57,109 bases of DNA from a bacterium (GTDB taxonomy: Bacteria > Armatimonadota > Zipacnadia > Zipacnadales > Zipacnadaceae). Of this stretch, positions 16,774 to 25,679 are shown piece by piece. The notes beneath the pieces are model-generated. The model worked only from the letters and a program-made list of their open reading frames with translations. It made no database searches and was not told the origin of the DNA. The position numbers were made by a program, and so were the translations under genes. Every line of letters begins with the position of its first letter. Positions within the stretch are counted from its first letter, which is position 1. The stretch spans positions 1 to 57,109 of the forward strand of contig JAUWYY010000016.1 in the NCBI GenBank assembly GCA_030615605.1, in the 5' to 3' direction.

Positions 16774-17721
16774 ATGTCCAAGTCAACTTTACTGGTATGT
16801 GCGTTATTAGTTACGGCGTTCGCAGTTTCACTGATAATATGCGGCTGCGGCGGTACGAGCGGAACCTCACTGTACTTTAATGTAGACGACCGAGCTTCGT
16901 GGTCTTCCGGAGAGCGCCTGGCCTTTGCTTCGTTCGGTGGCCAGGGCCTGCTGTACGTCTATACGATAACCGACAGCGGCGGCAGCTCACTATTGCTAAC
17001 CCCATCGGACAACGACGATGACTACGCCGACGAGGGCGGTTGGCATCCGGCCTACAGCCCTGATGACAGTCAAATAGCCTTCACCTCCCGGCGTCATACC
17101 ACGCCAGTCATATTTTTGATGGACTCCACCGACGGGGATCGGGCCGGAGTAACCCAGGTCACCAGCGATAGTGGCAGCGGCGCCGACACGCAAGTCAGTT
17201 GGAAGCCGGATGGCACTGGCCTGATCTACACCAGCACTCGCCGCAACGCCAATCACGATATCCGTACCATCGACACCGACGGCAGCAACATGCTTGAGCT
17301 TCTGGACAGTGACGATAACTACCAGTGGGCCAGCTACAAACCCACCGACGATAACATCATCGTCCTGGAGTCGGATTGGGATGCTGATAACAGCGAAGAC
17401 ACGGATATATTCAAGTATAATATATCTGGGACCACCTTCACAAAGATAGCTGACAGCGCGTACAGCGACGGGGCGCCCTCCTGGAACCCGGCCGGCACGA
17501 AGATCGCCTTCCACTCCGATCGGGCCGGCGACTTCGACATCTGGGTATGTGATAGCGATGGCTCCAATCTCACCCAGTTGACCAGCGATACCCGCTCGGA
17601 CGGCTATCCCATTTGGAACTCTGATGGCACGCGCATAGCCTTCACCCGCGACCGCGAGCTGTGGTCAGTGCTCGCCGCTGACGGCTCGGATCCAGTCCGC
17701 ATAACCCGCCGATACCGCTAG
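16774..17721 (+). CDS. TolB-like beta-propeller lipoprotein
   Basis: 315 residues. The N-terminal hydrophobic segment ends in SLIICGCGG, which suits a lipobox with the Cys of CGG as lipidation site. The rest is built of PD40-type propeller blades: AYSPDDSQIAFTSRR, SWKPDGTGLIYTSTR, SWNPAGTKIAFHSDRAGDFD and WNSDGTRIAFTRDRELWSV. This is the repeat found in TolB and in many exported proteins, usually a protein-interaction scaffold. I chose ATG 16774 with AGGAG 8 bases upstream; GTG 16756 would place the ribosome-binding site inside the gene. It carries its own terminator. Confidence 0.85.
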   Translation: MSKSTLLVCALLVTAFAVSLIICGCGGTSGTSLYFNVDDRASWSSGERLAFASFGGQGLLYVYTITDSGGSSLLLTPSDNDDDYADEGGWHPAYSPDDSQIAFTSRRHTTPVIFLMDSTDGDRAGVTQVTSDSGSGADTQVSWKPDGTGLIYTSTRRNANHDIRTIDTDGSNMLELLDSDDNYQWASYKPTDDNIIVLESDWDADNSEDTDIFKYNISGTTFTKIADSAYSDGAPSWNPAGTKIAFHSDRAGDFDIWVCDSDGSNLTQLTSDTRSDGYPIWNSDGTRIAFTRDRELWSVLAADGSDPVRITRRYR

Positions 17722-17761
17722 CAACTGCCAGCAACAGTCTTCTCAACCACCGATCAGTACT

Positions 17762-17802
17762 GGCGTGGCTCAGCCAGCTTGAAGCTGAGCCACGCCATTT
17801 TT
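17762..17802 (+). terminator. Terminator after the propeller lipoprotein gene
   Basis: A 12-bp perfect stem (GGCGTGGCTCAG / CTGAGCCACGCC) with an 11-base loop is followed by ATTTTT. It also shows that the rhomboid gene starts downstream of it. Confidence 0.88.
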
Positions 17803-17811
17803 GCCCTTGAT

Positions 17812-18549
17812 ATGATACCAATACGCGATAACATCAAGTCGTCCCGCTATCCAGCAGTCAACACCGCGTTAATCGCCGCCTGCGTAGTGGTCTTCATTTA
17901 CCAGATGGTCCAGCCGGCGGCCATCGAGGCCTATGCCTTCCGACCGGCCTATCTTGCCTCCCTGACGACGATTCAGGAACTGGGCTATGCCGGGGCCGGC
18001 GGGAGCCTGCTGCTATCAATGTTTATGCATGCCCCCCTGTTCCAGGGGGGTCTCCTGCACATCGGCTTCAATATGCTCTTCCTGTGGGTATTCGGCGACA
18101 ACGTCGAGGATCGCATGGGACATCTGCGCTACCTGGTCTTCTATCTTATCTGTGGTGTTTTGGCCACCCTTGCCCACAGCGCCATTTCCATCTTGGGAGC
18201 GCTTGCCTATGACGGCAGCAGCCTGCTGATACCGTTAGTCGGGGCCAGTGGAGCAATTGCCGGCGTGCTGGGGGCCTACTACAAACTGTACCGCCACGCC
18301 TCGGTGCGCGCGCTGATCCCCCTGTTCTTCATCTTTACTATGGTGGACCTGCCCGCCAGCCTCTTCATCATTATCTGGTTTATATTGCAGCTTCTCTACG
18401 GCGTCAGTTCCTTGGGCCAGACCGGGGGCGGGGTAGCTTTCTGGGCCCATATCGGAGGATTCGTGGCGGGACTGCTGCTGGTGCGGCTGTTCGCACCACA
18501 AGGGCGGTCAGCCGGTAAGCCACGGGTTGTGCATATGCGTCTGGAGTGA
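17812..18549 (+). CDS. Rhomboid-family intramembrane serine protease
   Basis: 245 residues with about six to seven TM helices. The catalytic Ser lies in VGASGAIAGVLGAYY and the catalytic His in WAHIGGFVAGLLL; the family's first-loop landmark (FLWVFGDNVEDRMGHLRYL) is present. Rhomboids cleave TM helices of partner proteins within the membrane; the substrate is unknown. I chose the ATG at 17812 (MIPIRDNIKSSRYP, the usual family start); an upstream TTG frame from 17779 overlaps the terminator. There is no clear ribosome-binding site, so the gene may be weakly or leaderlessly translated. Confidence 0.93.
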   Translation: MIPIRDNIKSSRYPAVNTALIAACVVVFIYQMVQPAAIEAYAFRPAYLASLTTIQELGYAGAGGSLLLSMFMHAPLFQGGLLHIGFNMLFLWVFGDNVEDRMGHLRYLVFYLICGVLATLAHSAISILGALAYDGSSLLIPLVGASGAIAGVLGAYYKLYRHASVRALIPLFFIFTMVDLPASLFIIIWFILQLLYGVSSLGQTGGGVAFWAHIGGFVAGLLLVRLFAPQGRSAGKPRVVHMRLE

Positions 18550-18581
18550 GCAAGGCACTACGGGGCATCCGCAGCTATTGA

Positions 18582-19484
18582 TTACTTGCTCTCCTCACCA
18601 CTGCTCGCAAACAGCCGCCGTACCAGCCACTGGCCCATCAGTACTGCCGCTCGCAGCCAGACTCCCAGCCAGATGAGCCAGCGACTGCCCAGCCACCGGC
18701 TCCAGTGCTTGCTGTAAAGACGATACATGCTCTGATGAGTATGCAGGAGGGTGCTCAGCTCAGCCTGGTGGGCACTGCGGCCGACGGCATGAATGATCTG
18801 GGGGGCAGGCGTATAGACAACCTCCCAGCCGGCCTGGTGGGCGCGCAGACAGAAGTCCACATCCTCCGAACCCCAGAAAAAGCCCTCATCAAGCAGGCCA
18901 ATGTCGTCAAGCAGCTCCCGGCGGATCAACAGCGCCGCGCCCGAAACCCAGTCCACCTGGCGAACCTCGACGTGATCCCAGTCGTTCATCAGGTAGTAAC
19001 GCACGCTCTTTACCCCTGGGATCAGCGGCTCCAGGAGAGTGCCCCGGAAGATTGCCGCCGAGACCGTCGGAAACCGGCGACAGGAATACTGCAGGCTGCC
19101 GTCGGGGTAGACCAACCTGGGACCAATTACGCCGGCCTGGGGGTGGTCGTCAGCAAAGCGGAGTAGTTCGTCCAGGCCGCCTTTAGGGACAACAGTGTCA
19201 GGATTGAGCAGAAAGCAGTACCGCCCGCGACCGGCAGCAATTGCCTGATTGCAGGCGGCAGCAAAGCCGCGATTCTCCTGGTTAGCGATCAGCTCAACCT
19301 GGGGAAACTCACCGGACAGGCTGGCGACGGTAGCATCGGCCGAGCCATTGTCCACCACAATAACTTCGAAACTGACCTGATTATCCCCGTCAAATAGCGA
19401 AGCCAGGCAAGCGCGCAAATCCTCCCACACATTCCAACTGACGATGCACACACTAACGTCAATCGCCGGTATCTGGCTCACCAC
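18582..19484 (-). CDS. Family 2 glycosyltransferase
   Basis: 300 residues. Family landmarks are the nucleotide-sugar strand VSVCIVSWN, VIVVDNGSADAT, NRGFAAACNQAI, the DxD-like LLNPDTVV and GFFWGSEDVDFCLRAHQAGW. A C-terminal hydrophobic, Arg-rich segment probably attaches it to the membrane. Such enzymes build surface polysaccharide or O-antigen, often as rhamnosyltransferases (RfbF/WbbL-like). The GTG start overlaps the Trm112-like gene by 26 bases, so both are one transcript. Confidence 0.9.
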   Translation of the reverse strand: MVSQIPAIDVSVCIVSWNVWEDLRACLASLFDGDNQVSFEVIVVDNGSADATVASLSGEFPQVELIANQENRGFAAACNQAIAAGRGRYCFLLNPDTVVPKGGLDELLRFADDHPQAGVIGPRLVYPDGSLQYSCRRFPTVSAAIFRGTLLEPLIPGVKSVRYYLMNDWDHVEVRQVDWVSGAALLIRRELLDDIGLLDEGFFWGSEDVDFCLRAHQAGWEVVYTPAPQIIHAVGRSAHQAELSTLLHTHQSMYRLYSKHWSRWLGSRWLIWLGVWLRAAVLMGQWLVRRLFASSGEESK

Positions 19485-19650
19485 CGTCGGTAGCGGCCGG
19501 CTGGGCTTCCTCGACGAGCATAATGGGGATACCGTCTCTTATCGGATAGCGCAGACCACACTCCTGGCAGACAATCCACTCTTCGGCTAGAGCCACCGGT
19601 CCTTTACACGCGGGGCAGGCCAGTATCTCCATAAGTCCTTCGTCTATCAC
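19459..19650 (-). CDS. Trm112-like zinc-ribbon protein
   Basis: 63 residues, the normal size of the UPF0434/Trm112 family: LACPACKGPV, CQECGLRYPIRDGIPIML. The four Cys could hold one zinc. In bacteria such small proteins are often encoded beside glycosyltransferases or methyltransferases and may activate or stabilise them. The 3' end overlaps the glycosyltransferase gene. AGGAGGTAAC precedes the start. Confidence 0.88.
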   Translation of the reverse strand: MIDEGLMEILACPACKGPVALAEEWIVCQECGLRYPIRDGIPIMLVEEAQPAATDGGEPDTGD

Positions 19651-19795
19651 CTGTTACCTCCTGGGCGGCCGATCTGACGAATCTGCCAATCTATTCCGCA
19701 CATGCCGGTGCAACTCCTCCCCGGCCATACTTACTCGGAATAAGGAGCCTATTGGCACGCCGAACTTCCACCCTTGCTACGCCTGTGGCATCTCG

Positions 19796-20104
19796 TCATA
19801 CTCGGGCCGCCAGCCGCTGGTGGATTTCGCTGAAGAGGTGGCTTGCGACTCCCTTCCTCTGGTGCTCTGGGTGCACCGCAACTCGGTAAATCCAGGCCCA
19901 CCATTCATCGAACCCACCGATGATCGTCCCGATGATGCGGCCGTCGGACTCGGCAACGCAGACTAGGTCCGGGTCTTTCTGGATTTTCCGTTCCAGATTG
20001 TGTTCATTGCGCTGAGGTGGCCAGAACTCCCGCCAAAGCTTGAGCATCTGCGGAATGTGCTCGACAGTGGCATTCCTGTATGTAATCTCTGACAATCTGC
20101 TCAC
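19796..20104 (-). CDS. Short GNAT acetyltransferase, possibly C-terminally truncated
   Basis: 102 residues. The acetyl-CoA-binding motif A is VAVHPEHQRKGVASHLFSEI (about 76-95), preceded by the strand VAESDGRIIGTIIGG. GNATs move an acetyl group onto amines of small molecules or proteins. Most relatives continue for another 30-40 residues (motif B), which are missing here; the frame ends right after motif A, so the gene may be shortened. GTG start overlaps the stop of the next-upstream GNAT by four bases (GTGA). Confidence 0.75.
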   Translation of the reverse strand: MSRLSEITYRNATVEHIPQMLKLWREFWPPQRNEHNLERKIQKDPDLVCVAESDGRIIGTIIGGFDEWWAWIYRVAVHPEHQRKGVASHLFSEIHQRLAARV

Positions 20105-20910
20105 GCTCGTTCATCTTTTCGTGCTCGATCGTTCATCATGAACTCGCCGTATTCGGCGATGACTTCAAATCCGAGTCGCCGGTAGCAGGCCAAAGCAGGA
20201 CTGTTCTCTACGCTGACGTTCAAGCCAACGTGTTCAACAGTCTTGAGCAATTCCCTGCACAGAACTGCAGTTGCGTCACGTGCGAAACCCTTACCACGAT
20301 AGTCCAGGTCAGTCGTGATGTTGCCAAGCGCAGCAACACGATACGCCTTAGAATAGACATGGACACCTGAAACGCAAACCAGCTGTTTTCCTACGCGAAT
20401 ACCAAAATAGTACCCAGTCTCTAACATGTGAGGTTTAAACCAGTTGTCTGGGTAGCTTCGCGAGTAGAGCTCGAGTAGCTCCTCGGTATCATTTGACGTG
20501 AGTCGTTCGACGTTTCGTGCCACGTCGGTGATGACCCTATCGGTCTCAACGAGGGCCATTTTGAAAAAGCGCCCTTGGGAAATCAGCTCTCGTTGAAGCA
20601 TTCTTTCCACGTTGGGACTAAGGTGCGCATAAAAGCGTTCAGGTAATTCCGCATTGATTTCGGGTAGGAGAGTCTGTAGAGAGGAGGCGTCCGTAGGGGT
20701 ACAAAGCGCCAGCAGACAAGGCAGCTCCAATCCGCTGTACAACAAGACAAGAGCTTCAAGCCTGCCGCCACCGTCGCGTAACCCAAACCAGGTGGTGTTA
20801 TCCCAGAAGAAAGGATCGAGGTCGCCAATTTCGTATAGGTGAAGACAAGTGTCACGCCGGTAGAACCGTTCGATCTCGTCCTTATCGTGGATCAGTTCTA
20901 TTCGTCTCAT
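20101..20910 (-). CDS. GNAT-family acetyltransferase (FR47-like)
   Basis: 269 residues in two GNAT-like halves. The C-terminal half holds GNITTDLDYRGKGFARDATA, the acetyl-CoA loop, and NSPALACYRRLGFEVIAEYG; the N-terminal half is a degenerate copy without a binding loop. The substrate is unknown. It is translationally coupled to the shorter GNAT that follows, so the pair may act together. TGAGGA precedes the ATG. Confidence 0.85.
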   Translation of the reverse strand: MRRIELIHDKDEIERFYRRDTCLHLYEIGDLDPFFWDNTTWFGLRDGGGRLEALVLLYSGLELPCLLALCTPTDASSLQTLLPEINAELPERFYAHLSPNVERMLQRELISQGRFFKMALVETDRVITDVARNVERLTSNDTEELLELYSRSYPDNWFKPHMLETGYYFGIRVGKQLVCVSGVHVYSKAYRVAALGNITTDLDYRGKGFARDATAVLCRELLKTVEHVGLNVSVENSPALACYRRLGFEVIAEYGEFMMNDRARKDERA

Positions 20911-21073
20911 AGTGTAAATCCTCAGCGGTTGTGGGACAAATTGGGGGTTGAATTAAGGTACAGTTGAGGCGTTCAGGCTCCCGGGCTTACCTAGGGCTGT
21001 GTCCCTGGGCGAGCGTACTCTCACCGGACCATCAGTGGTACACTTAAAGTTTTTTGCGCCTGGCCGGGCAGAC

Positions 21074-22204
21074 CTACTCCTCTTCGCTACTCTCTTCCTC
21101 TTCTTGCGCCTGCACAGAAGGGCCTTGCTCCTGTTCCGGCTGCGGGGTCGCCCCGACAGCCTGCCCGCACTCGGAGCAGAACTTCGCGCCCGCGGCAAGC
21201 TGAGCGCCACAGTTGGCGCAATAGCCAGCACTCAGGGCCTGGCCGCACTGGGGGCAAAACTTTGCCCCGACTGGTGTCGGCAGATGGCAGTTGGGACATA
21301 CCGCTCCTGCTGCCGCGGCGGCTGCGGCTGGCTGGCCGGGTTGCCCGCCCTGAATGGCGCCGCCCAAAGCTGACACCATCGCTGCACCCATCCCCACACC
21401 CGCACCCAACCCGGCACCGGCTGCTGCGGGACCGCCGGCGGCGCCTCCTCCGGCTTGAGGCATCTCGCGGATTGCCCGGGCCGTTTCAAACTGCAGAAAT
21501 CTGCCAGTGTCGCCCACTGCCTCCATTCCGCCCCGTTCGTCAATCATCGCGGCAAGCTCGTCGGGCGGAATGACGGCACTGATCACAAAGTCAATCAACT
21601 CGCCGCCATAGCGGTTGAAGTCCTCGCCAAGTCGGGAACGAACCGCCACGGACAGCTCTTCGTACATCGCGGGCAGATCCAGCAGGGTATCAATTTGCTC
21701 GCCGAGCGTGTCATTGAAGCGCGAGACGATGAAATCGCGCAGCCAGTCCTGGATTTGGGCGGTGGTGTACTGATGCTCGGTGCCCACCACCATATTCACG
21801 AAGAGTTGGGGATCGTTGATGCGCATTGTGTACAGGCCGTGGGCACGCAGTCGGACCATGGCAAACTCAGAGTCGCGAAAGGCAACCGGTTGAGGTGTCC
21901 CCCACTTCATATCAGTAAACGTCCGCATGTTCACGAAGTAGACCTCAGCCTGAAATGGTGTGGTACCCTCGAAGGGTATGTTAATCGCATCCTGCACGAA
22001 GGGCAGATTCAGGGCAGTGAGGGTATGGCGCCCGGGCCCAAAAGTGTCAAGCGCCTGGCCGTCGCGGAAGAATATCGCCGCCTGGCTTTCGCGCACGGTC
22101 AACTGCGCACCCAGGTTTATATCGCCCGGCCCCTCTTCGGGCACACGGTGGACAATCTCCTCACCGGTAACATCACGCCATTCGATTACTTGTATGCCAC
22201 GCAT
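21074..22204 (-). CDS. SPFH-domain protein with C-terminal double zinc ribbons
   Basis: 376 residues. Residues 1-250 fit the SPFH/band-7 'virion core protein' type (YdjF-like): VIEWRD, LTVRESQAAIFFRDG, FGPGRHTL. A Gly/Ala-rich linker follows (about 255-300), then zinc ribbons with CPNCHLPTPVGAKFCPQCG and CANCGAQLAAGAKFCSECG, then an acidic tail. SPFH proteins oligomerise on membranes; those with ribbons are of unknown function, and occur with small coiled-coil partners, as here. The partner gene lies 48 bases upstream. GGAGG stands 10 bases before the ATG. Confidence 0.88.
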   Translation of the reverse strand: MRGIQVIEWRDVTGEEIVHRVPEEGPGDINLGAQLTVRESQAAIFFRDGQALDTFGPGRHTLTALNLPFVQDAINIPFEGTTPFQAEVYFVNMRTFTDMKWGTPQPVAFRDSEFAMVRLRAHGLYTMRINDPQLFVNMVVGTEHQYTTAQIQDWLRDFIVSRFNDTLGEQIDTLLDLPAMYEELSVAVRSRLGEDFNRYGGELIDFVISAVIPPDELAAMIDERGGMEAVGDTGRFLQFETARAIREMPQAGGGAAGGPAAAGAGLGAGVGMGAAMVSALGGAIQGGQPGQPAAAAAAAGAVCPNCHLPTPVGAKFCPQCGQALSAGYCANCGAQLAAGAKFCSECGQAVGATPQPEQEQGPSVQAQEEEESSEEE

Positions 22205-22252
22205 ATTGGGTTGCCTCCGTCTTCAGGGATACCCGGCGCTGTGCCGGGGTGA

Positions 22253-22774
22253 CTATTCCGGAATGAGTCGAGCAGTGACCTCCTTGCGCTTCTCAATCGC
22301 CTCAGCGAGGTAGTCTATCTGAGCAAGCGCCTCAGATATGCGCTCAGCCACGTTCTCGTTGCTAGCTTCCGCCAGGCTCTGGATAGCTCCACCAACCTCC
22401 ACGATTTGCTCGCGCAGCCCCAGGTCATAATCGTACAACGAGTTAAGCTCTGATTGCTGGATCTTGGCCGCGTCGAACCACCCGGTGTAGCCGTAGTCGG
22501 TAAAACGCAGCTTGTCCCGACTCTCGCCCAGTCGCCGCCGAACCCGATCCAGATCATCAAGCTTTGCCAGATTCTCCTCGCGGGCCCACCGGTTGAGAAA
22601 CTCGGCCATATCCTCCCGGATGTCGTCGAGCATGCCGACCAGGTATTCGCACACCATCTGGTCAGCCTTGCGGCGAATCTGGCGCTCCCGGTAGCCAGCA
22701 AAGCCCGGGATGTAAGACATCAACTTCTGCAACGAACCCTCATCCTCGGTTATCCGCTTGCGCAGATCAGACAT
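22253..22774 (-). CDS. Coiled-coil partner of the SPFH protein
   Basis: 173 residues, almost wholly helical and charged, without membrane segment. It opens with DEGSLQKLMSYIPGFAGYRE, a pattern I associate with small proteins encoded before SPFH-zinc-ribbon genes. A Tyr-rich centre (YGYTGWFDAAKI) precedes a second long helix. No enzyme motif. It presumably caps or adapts the SPFH oligomer. CGGGAGGAG precedes the ATG. Confidence 0.75.
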   Translation of the reverse strand: MSDLRKRITEDEGSLQKLMSYIPGFAGYRERQIRRKADQMVCEYLVGMLDDIREDMAEFLNRWAREENLAKLDDLDRVRRRLGESRDKLRFTDYGYTGWFDAAKIQQSELNSLYDYDLGLREQIVEVGGAIQSLAEASNENVAERISEALAQIDYLAEAIEKRKEVTARLIPE

Positions 22775-23222
22775 GATTGCTCCTCCCGGCGACAGATTCT
22801 ACCACAGACAGTCCAGCTAATTCTATATTTCGCCGTCGGCGGCTGTTCTCCTGCACACCTGTGGGCTCCACATTCGTTTCTGCTATGTACAAAGCCGCCT
22901 CTGTTGCTGCCGCTATCCACGGATAGCCTCCATCAGCCACCGACCAGTGGCAACATCGGGGGCAGCTACCACAAACTGTACCGCGGTCGCGAACCTTTCG
23001 CGATACTTGCCCCCAAAGAGATTCGCGCAGTGTTTGACGAGCTTTTCGAAGCCAATCGCCAGTGGATGCCATAGTTCCGAGACACAGCATTTGTCGAACG
23101 ACCTCCACACGGGCTTCTCGCAAGGGAGTAGATCTGGGCGGGGCAAGCACCATACGGACAAGAGTGAGCTCTTTGGTGTGACAGCCGAAGGGCGCCTCGA
23201 TGGCTGGAGACATCCCAGATGG
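22775..23222. other. Gene-poor stretch, perhaps with a decayed gene
   Basis: No frame gives a convincing protein. The best minus-strand frame ends at 22913-22915 with a protein-like tail (LAIGFEKLVKHCANLFGGKY then RERFATAVQFVVAA), but its upstream part is rich in Pro, Arg and Ser and lacks a ribosome-binding site. It may be a remnant of a gene once joined to the HEAT-like gene upstream. Confidence 0.35.
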
Positions 23223-23867
23223 TCACGACTTCTCATCTTCGGCATCACGAATCAGATCCTCAATGAGTTTCATCGCCTCGTCAATGCCTTCCCGTACTTC
23301 TTGCAGATCCTCAAGGCATACCTTCACACCGGGCCCTGTCCACATAACGCTGGCGTGATTCTCAATAAGCACTGCATCGATTTCAGCCTTGTGAAGCGCC
23401 GCTTGCCCAACGTGATAGCTGATTGCCAGCATCTCCAGCATCTTGCGGTCGCCAGCTTCGATCTTCTCCCGGACTTTCGGGAAGTACTCATCGTAGTGGT
23501 GTTCCAGAAGATGTTCAAGCAGACCAACCGCCACCGCCGATCTGAGGTTCGGACTGCGGGTAGCCCCCAGTCTCACGATCACTCCCCAGATCTTCTTCGG
23601 GTGAGTCCCGGTGTAGCTCCCAAGTATTCGAACACACGCGTACCACCGCACCTCCTCGTGTCGGTCCCACGCTAATTGCTCCCCCACTTCGATGATGAAG
23701 TTGACATTGGCCCGCACGCTTGTCCCATTCCTGAGCCAGTCTAGGCAGAGCACCCGATCATTGAGCTTTGTGCTCGCGGCCAGCTCGCGCAATGATTCAC
23801 GCTCCAAACGATTGAAGCGCATGTTGAAATATTCGAGAGGATCTCCCGTTGCTATCCGATTCTTCAT
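23223..23867 (-). CDS. Helical-repeat (HEAT-like) protein, unknown
   Basis: 214 residues, helical, soluble. A pattern of paired helices (HEEVRWYACVRILGSYTG, NLRSAVAVGLLEHLLEHHYD) resembles HEAT-type repeats. The C-terminus is acidic (EGIDEAMKLIEDLIRDAEDE). No catalytic motif; likely a binding protein. AGGGGAGG lies 11 bases before the ATG. The stretch from 23868 to 24095 holds no gene that I can support. Confidence 0.6.
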   Translation of the reverse strand: MKNRIATGDPLEYFNMRFNRLERESLRELAASTKLNDRVLCLDWLRNGTSVRANVNFIIEVGEQLAWDRHEEVRWYACVRILGSYTGTHPKKIWGVIVRLGATRSPNLRSAVAVGLLEHLLEHHYDEYFPKVREKIEAGDRKMLEMLAISYHVGQAALHKAEIDAVLIENHASVMWTGPGVKVCLEDLQEVREGIDEAMKLIEDLIRDAEDEKS

Positions 23868-24095
23868 TGCTTCGACGCCTCCCCTCTTGTGTCGAGGATT
23901 GGCTCTGCTGCTATTTTACTCATAATCGATTTCTCACTGAGAGGCTGGATTGATCTGATTGCCCCTATACTAGCAACATTCAATGCAGCAGTCAACCGAT
24001 AGATCCTGACAACTCCGTGGAAGGATTGTCAGAGCAAGCAGAGAATAGTTCATCCACTGCATCAGGGTAATCTAGCATATCAGGAGAGAACCGAT

Positions 24096-24386
24096 ATGGC
24101 AATAACCGCTCGCATACTGACTTCCATAGAACTTCCTGACGAAGTTGAAATAGAGATTCAAGATACAATCAAGGGCACTACCGTGGCGCGCACCGTGGAT
24201 TTCCACAAATGTCTCAATGAACTGAGTGAGCTGGGGGCCGTGGACCTGGAGGACGTTGAACCCGCTGAACTAATTACACTGGCTTGTGCCCTGGCTAAGC
24301 ACCGGGCAATTGACGACTATCTGATCTCCATAGGCGTGGATCCACATGCACACCTAACCAACACTGAACTGCCCTCCGCCGATTAG
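24096..24386 (+). CDS. Small conserved-looking protein, unknown
   Basis: 96 residues, acidic, soluble. It begins with strands (ARILTSIELPDEVEIEIQDT) and ends with a helix (LITLACALAKHRAIDDYLIS). I do not recognise the family. CAGGAGAG stands 8 bases before the ATG, and the glycosyltransferase gene starts 16 bases after the stop, so the pair is probably one operon. Confidence 0.6.
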   Translation: MAITARILTSIELPDEVEIEIQDTIKGTTVARTVDFHKCLNELSELGAVDLEDVEPAELITLACALAKHRAIDDYLISIGVDPHAHLTNTELPSAD

Positions 24387-24402
24387 CCAGAGATAGCAGC
24401 GC

Positions 24403-25467
24403 ATGAGTGAGGCACTACGCGAAAGACAATCGAAAGATCCCCTGCGCATACTACTGGCCCGACGTAGTTCGATGGGCGATATCGTGCTGACGATGCCGAC
24501 ACTGGTGGCGCTGCGCCGGGGCTTTCCCGATGCGTATATCGCGTGGATGGTTGACAACCGCTTCCGCGAAATCATTGAGGGCCACGATTGCCTCGACGAG
24601 GTAATCCCGGTGCCCCGATACCCAGGCCACGCCCCCCTTCGCTTCCTGCGCGAGACTGTCCAGAGCATGCTAGTGCTGCGCGAGCGCAAGTTCGACATGG
24701 CCGTAGATACTCACGGGCTGCTAAAAAGCTCTGCCTTCTGCTTGCTTTCCGGAGCACGCCGGCGCATCGGCTTCGATGACGAACGGCGGGAGCTTAACTT
24801 GCTGTGTACGAACGAACGGGCACCAGGGAATTCGGATATTCACGCGGTAGACCGCTACTTGATGATGGCTGAATACCTGGGCTGCCCTACTGAGCCGATA
24901 GAGTTTCACCTGCCGATCAGTGAAGCCAGTCGTGACTGGGCAGCTCAATTCGTGCAGGACAACCAGCCGGCACCTGGCCAGCCGCTGGTGGGACTTAATC
25001 TGGGCGCCAGCCGCCCCCACAAATGTTGGCCGCCCCACTATTTTGCCCAGTTGGCAGAAATGCTCTACAAGGAAGACGGGGTAATCTCTGTATTGATAGG
25101 TAGCCCCGAGGAGGGCCCGCTAGCCCAGACAGTCCAGCAGCAGGTGACTGTCCCTGTGATTGACGCGGTAGGACACACTACGGTAGCACAATTGCCCGCC
25201 CTCATCAAGCGGTGTGATGTGGTGGTCTCGGCTGATAGCGGACCGATGCACGTAGCCGTGGCCGCCGGTACCCCGGTAGTGGCCCTGATCGGCCCGACTT
25301 TGCCCCATCTGACCGGCCCATACGGAGATAACAACATCGTGTTGTGGTCCCAGCCCGAATGTGCTTGCCGCAACAAAGCAGGCTGCAGCGATTACCACTG
25401 CATGGGCGAGATTACCGTCAATAGGGCCCATGAGGCCGTCCGGCAGCTTTTGCAGACAAACACATAA
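24403..25467 (+). CDS. GT9 glycosyltransferase, heptosyltransferase type
   Basis: 354 residues, GT-B fold. Landmarks: LLARRSSMGDIVLTMPTL at the N-terminus, the acceptor-domain strand DMAVDTHGLLKSS, LGASRPHKCWPPHYFAQL in the middle, and the donor-binding SADSGPMHVAVAAGTPVVAL. Relatives (WaaC/WaaF/WaaQ) add heptose to lipid A-core. This supports an outer membrane with lipopolysaccharide or a similar glycolipid, in agreement with the porin at the left edge. Four Cys close to the C-terminus (ECACRNKAGCSDYHC) are usual in a subset of the family. Confidence 0.92.
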   Translation: MSEALRERQSKDPLRILLARRSSMGDIVLTMPTLVALRRGFPDAYIAWMVDNRFREIIEGHDCLDEVIPVPRYPGHAPLRFLRETVQSMLVLRERKFDMAVDTHGLLKSSAFCLLSGARRRIGFDDERRELNLLCTNERAPGNSDIHAVDRYLMMAEYLGCPTEPIEFHLPISEASRDWAAQFVQDNQPAPGQPLVGLNLGASRPHKCWPPHYFAQLAEMLYKEDGVISVLIGSPEEGPLAQTVQQQVTVPVIDAVGHTTVAQLPALIKRCDVVVSADSGPMHVAVAAGTPVVALIGPTLPHLTGPYGDNNIVLWSQPECACRNKAGCSDYHCMGEITVNRAHEAVRQLLQTNT

Positions 25468-25470
25468 TCA

Positions 25471-25659
25471 ATGACCAGGAACAACCGAGAGCCCAATTTT
25501 GAGCGTTTGCGCGTAGCCCTACTTCGTCAGGGCGAGCCTGATCTGCTTCCCTTTGTGGAGCTGAAGTACGACCACGAGATAATGGAGGCGATCCTGGGGC
25601 GAACAATACCGCGAGCTGGCTATTCGGCCCACGAAAAGAAGGCGGCGTCGGCCATCTAA
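25471..25659 (+). pseudogene. N-terminal remnant of a URO-D-type protein
   Basis: The first about 40 of 62 residues (NFERLRVALLRQGEPDLLPF, then VELKYDHEIMEAILGRTIP) match the opening of the uroporphyrinogen decarboxylase-like methyltransferase family, whose members have 330-400 residues. The catalytic barrel is missing; after GRTIP the frame ends within 18 codons and thiE begins 20 bases later. The start lies three bases after the GT9 stop. A deletion has probably removed the rest; whether the short peptide is made is unknown. Confidence 0.65.
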
Positions 25660-25679
25660 TAAGACCAAAAGGGAATTAA

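Noticed and set aside
22767..23213. 148-codon minus-strand frame
   Set aside because: Composition atypical, no ribosome-binding site, no recognisable motif, competes with another equally weak frame.
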